Assembly (NCBI GenBank): GCA_025266875.1
Contig: JALLLT010000042.1
Span: 186,001-250,000 of the forward strand
Direction of reading: 5' to 3'
Length of the DNA: 64,000 nt
Source: Fennellomyces sp. T-0311
Taxonomy: Eukaryota > Mucoromycota > Mucoromycetes > Mucorales > Lichtheimiaceae
In this document: in pieces, positions 60,800 through 64,000 of the stretch
Position numbering within the stretch: position 1 is the stretch's first letter
How the letters are laid out: each line of letters starts with the position of its first letter
Made by a program: the position numbers and the translations under genes
The notes under the pieces: generated by a model
Seen by the model: only the letters and a program-made list of their open reading frames with translations
The model's database searches: none
What the model was told of the DNA's origin: nothing

Positions 60800-63700
60800 T
60801 TATTGTTCTTTGACTGCTTCGCGTAAACCAGCCTTGAGTTTCTTCATCAGTTGACGACCTATTCAATGACAGCGTAAGTAACATATTGATGCAGCTATTG
60901 CGCATTTAGCCTACCTCCAATAAAACTATGGTCCAATGGACCCCATTCCACTTCCCATGGAGCACCGTCTTCCAAGGTTTCGATTTCGTGCCAATCTTCA
61001 AAGACAGCTGTATCATCCAGCGGAATATCTCGTCCGTTTGCAGTCGTGATCGAAAGGATCTTCCGTGATTTATACGTAGCAACAATGTGAATGCGCTGCG
61101 CCAGCGACTTGCCCGTATCAGTTGGATTAACACGGATCCAGACACTGTTTAAGGCGCCGAATGTGAGCAAAAGGTACCAAAAAAGAATGTGTTGAAAACT
61201 TACCGTTGGCCAGGGTTAATGCTAGGCACAGTAATATGGCGATGGTTTGGATCAGCTAGATGAAACGAAGGATTAGCATCATCACATGAGAACCATAAAT
61301 CAATGAAAGCATACTCTTTGGAATCTTTGGTAGAGCCTTTTCGACACGGTTTGGCTTGGTGGACATTGCGTCGGAGTCGTCTGCAAGGTTGACGCTGCTG
61401 CTGTTTGTTTCAGCATCGATTCTATAGTAACCGTATTCACCAGCTGGCACTGTACAAGAAGCATTAGCTGGTTTTCCAAACAGGAAAATCGTTGCTACTT
61501 GGACGTTACCTTCACTGGTGGAGACGTTGGGGTACGAATATAAACTTGGACCAGGACTTTCCCCGTCATTCACAACGACCCCAGGTGGTGCACCGGCGCG
61601 CAGAATATTGGCTGGATATACTTGAGGCGTTGCCATGTATGACATGTCTTCATAGGTCGTATGCGCAACATACGGTGTATGATGCAGCTGCTGATGGTAC
61701 GGAACAGCACTGCCGATATCTTGAGGCATCAGAGACCCAGCAGATCGGGAACGATTGTGATACATCATCGGAGATGGTGAACCTCTCTGCGGCGCATCGA
61801 TGGTTTCTTGCGTCTTGTCACCCTTCAATCGAGGTTCTTCTTTGTCATCCTCCCCATTGTCATTCTTCTCTTCGTCACTCTTGTTATCATCAACAAGAAT
61901 GCCAGCAAGACGAGCCTGCATGACACTAACTGAAGGACTGGGGACATCAGATCCTTGGCGCTCCAACGGCGGTGGCGACCCTTGTTCGATCTTGTTCGAA
62001 TCCGGTTTTTTGATAGGTACCGACAATGACACCAATGAGGATGAGAAGGTGGGGTCCCATCGTGTGGCTGTAGCTCGACCAGGTGCCAATTTTGGTTTCT
62101 CGGTTGGCCTCTTTTGTTCAGCATTTCTTTTAGGTTCCCCGGAAACGGGAGTCTTTGGCTCCACTTTGCGTTCCTCGACAGGTGTCTTGGGTTCAATGAC
62201 CATTGCTCTGGTTCTCTCCTTGACGGGCTCCTTGACAGGTTCCTCGACTTCCTTGTTAACCTCCTTGGCAACTTCTTTGACTTCGGGAACAGGATCGTCA
62301 AGGTCCAAAAGAGTTGCCACGGGAGGTTCGATGGGTTTCTTGACACGCTGCTTCTTTTGTGTTTCCTCCTCCGCATCGCTTTCATCATCCGCAGAGCTTC
62401 CACTATCGTCTGTATCGTAATCAGATGGGGCGTTGAGATCGACCAAATCTTCTTCATCAAAATATTCGGCGGGATTGAACTCGGGTTCATCCTTCTTCTG
62501 CTTCACTGACTCCTTCTTTTTGAAAACTGGAGGTGGTGGTGCACGTCTACGCTGAACTTCCTCCTCTTCCTCTTCCTCTTCCTCTTCCTCTTCCTCTTCT
62601 TCCTCCCACTCATCCTCGGATGAAGATTCATTTGACGATGCTTCGACCGCAAAGCTATCCGCAAATGGATCCGATTCCTCATCGCTCTTTTTCACCCGAC
62701 GTCCCTTGCCCTTCACAGATCTCTTTGTTTCGGCAGCTTCTGCCCGACGAACATACGAAATGAGATCTTGGTTATCCTCGTCCGAATCATCTTCAGTATC
62801 CGTCCTCGACACATTTCGTTGTTCCACTTGCTCCTCGTGGGGTTTTTGCCATGAACTTTTCAAGATGGGCGCTGGTGGCTGCTTGGGAGTGTAGGAATTG
62901 CGGCTATCTGGCGCAGGTGATAGATCTCTCTTGATCGATGGCGAGACGTGTGCTGGGATGCTGCTGGATGTTGGAGCTTTCGTGTCTGCGGGGTACGATA
63001 CCGGGGATGGAGATCGATTGACAGGTGGTGGGACAGGCATAGCCATGTACTGATTCACAGGTGTTGATGAATTTTCCTGTCGAAGATACGGTGGCACCGG
63101 CTCGGGAGGCACGATGAACATCATTGGCTCTTTTCTGGTCGGCATAGAGGACGAAGATCCAAATAACGTCGCACCCATTGATTGAGCTGGACGCCCGTGT
63201 TGCTGCTGCTGTTGTTGCGGTTGTTGCAGTTGGGGCTGTTGTTGCGCGTGTTGTTGCTGTTGATATTGGGGATATGATTGCTGCTGAGCTGGCTGATGTT
63301 CAGGATATGGAGCCTGCTGTTGCTGAGCTGGCCTATGTTCGGGATAAGAAGTCTGCTGCTGCTGTTGTTGTTGGGAATAGTTTTGGTGGTTTTGCGATGG
63401 CAACGGTTGCTGTGGGTATGAGAAAACAGGTGAATGTGGAGGAGCTTGCCCCGCAGTAGATTGAGGTGGTAGCGGTGAAGCTTGCTGATGTGGCCCAGGC
63501 GTTTGTGACGAAGGAGGATAACCAGGCGCGTGATACGGATGCGATTGGGATGGAGACGAGGATGGTGCAGTGTTGGCGAATGCATGTTGTTGCTGATACC
63601 CTGGCTGTGTAACCGGTGGATACGCTGGCTGGCTTGTCGCGGGCATAGGCGAGGGAGGCGATGGGCTGCTGGCATTGTTGGCTGGTGGATAACTGGGCGC

Positions 63701-63999
63701 GGTGGACACCCGCACGGGTGAAGGTGGAACTGGCGAGGGCGTGGATGCGCCATAATCCCGTGATGGAATGTGCGGCGCAGCATTGCCACTGGATGACGAT
63801 GTACCATAGGGTGGAGGTGGCACTTCTCGAGGTGACGACCCAGGGCGAGCAGCGGTTGCCAGAGACGATGAAGATGAGGCTGCTTGTGGTGTGTTTCTTA
63901 AAGAAGCGGGATCTAAGGAGTACAAAAAAAGTTAAATGGGCCTGTTAACAATATGAAGCAAAATAAAACCTTACGCTGATTATACGCAGTGGGCTTTGA
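60800..63999 (-). CDS. Large Pro/Gln-rich acidic protein with a conserved C-terminal domain (5' end off window)
   Basis: The N-terminus is beyond the right edge; an upstream exon (63999 to about 63975) splices to the main exon near 63912. The main exon encodes a disordered region: Pro/Ser-rich, polyglutamine tracts (about 63190-63400), a run of glutamates (about 62555-62610), then Lys/Glu repeats. Downstream exons restore KIPKTDPNHRHITVPSINPG, then QRVWIRVNPTDTGKSLAQRI, HIVATYKSRKILSITTANGR, and finish GGRQLMKKLKAGLREAVKEQ at 60802. The last about 120 residues look globular. This suggests a scaffold or adaptor, but the family is not recognised and no function is assigned. Confidence 0.75.
62555..62610. 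repeat. Triplet repeat coding for polyglutamate
   Basis: CTC/TTC triplets on the plus strand, read as about 18 glutamates on the minus strand within the large acidic protein. Confidence 0.85.
63190..63400. repeat. CAG/CAA-type repeats coding for polyglutamine
   Basis: Interrupted TTG/CTG triplets, read as several Gln tracts with intervening Pro, Tyr and His in the large protein. Confidence 0.8.
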
Positions 64000-64000
64000 A

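Noticed and set aside
61492..63948. Several long plus-strand frames inside the large acidic protein
   Set aside because: They are antisense shadows caused by low-complexity triplet repeats on the minus strand.

Overview
The window is nuclear DNA of a filamentous fungus, most likely an early-diverging Mucoromycota (Mucorales-type) mould. This is inferred from short GT-AG introns (about 50-100 bases) with CTAAC-like branch points, many small exons, an ornithine decarboxylase and vacuolar ATPase of fungal type, and expanded P450, F-box/LRR and HET-like families. No rRNA, tRNA, CRISPR array, plasmid or viral feature was seen.

Layout. 0-5 kb: a minus-strand monocarboxylate-type MFS transporter and a plus-strand alpha/beta hydrolase, followed by a possible transporter relic. 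6.1-9.1 kb: a large kelch/transmembrane protein. 10.3-13.9 kb: two housekeeping genes, mitochondrial polyprenyl diphosphate synthase (COQ1) and ornithine decarboxylase. 15.5-19.6 kb: a HET-domain-like protein and an arrestin-fold protein, both minus strand. 20.9-26.8 kb: a gene graveyard around one intact F-box/LRR gene, with a HET relic, an F-box/LRR relic, a pogo-like MITE and a broken DHA2-type transporter. 27.8-39.8 kb: a gene-dense core with tyrosyl-DNA phosphodiesterase 1, a HET relic, a BAR-SH3 protein divergent from V-ATPase subunit a, and an M13 metallopeptidase homologue whose zinc site is lost. 39.8-53 kb: an accessory block with two paralogous cytochrome P450 genes, one intact F-box/LRR gene and three F-box/LRR relics, all on the minus strand. 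53-58.5 kb: gene-poor, with a 1.2-kb TA-flanked inverted-repeat element. 58.6-64 kb: a second intact HET-like gene and a large proline/glutamine-rich acidic protein that runs off the right edge.

The core genes cover unrelated housekeeping roles (ubiquinone side chain, polyamines, DNA repair, vacuole acidification, membrane curvature). The accessory part looks like birth-and-death evolution of three families: HET-like (2 intact, 2 relics), F-box/LRR (2 intact, 4 relics) and P450 (2 intact). The most interesting points are the HET-like family with a shared C-terminal region carrying an EECxEC motif, the predicted M13 pseudopeptidase, and the apparent duplication of a P450 plus F-box/LRR block. 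Intron positions were worked out by hand from reading frame and splice sites and are not confirmed by transcripts.
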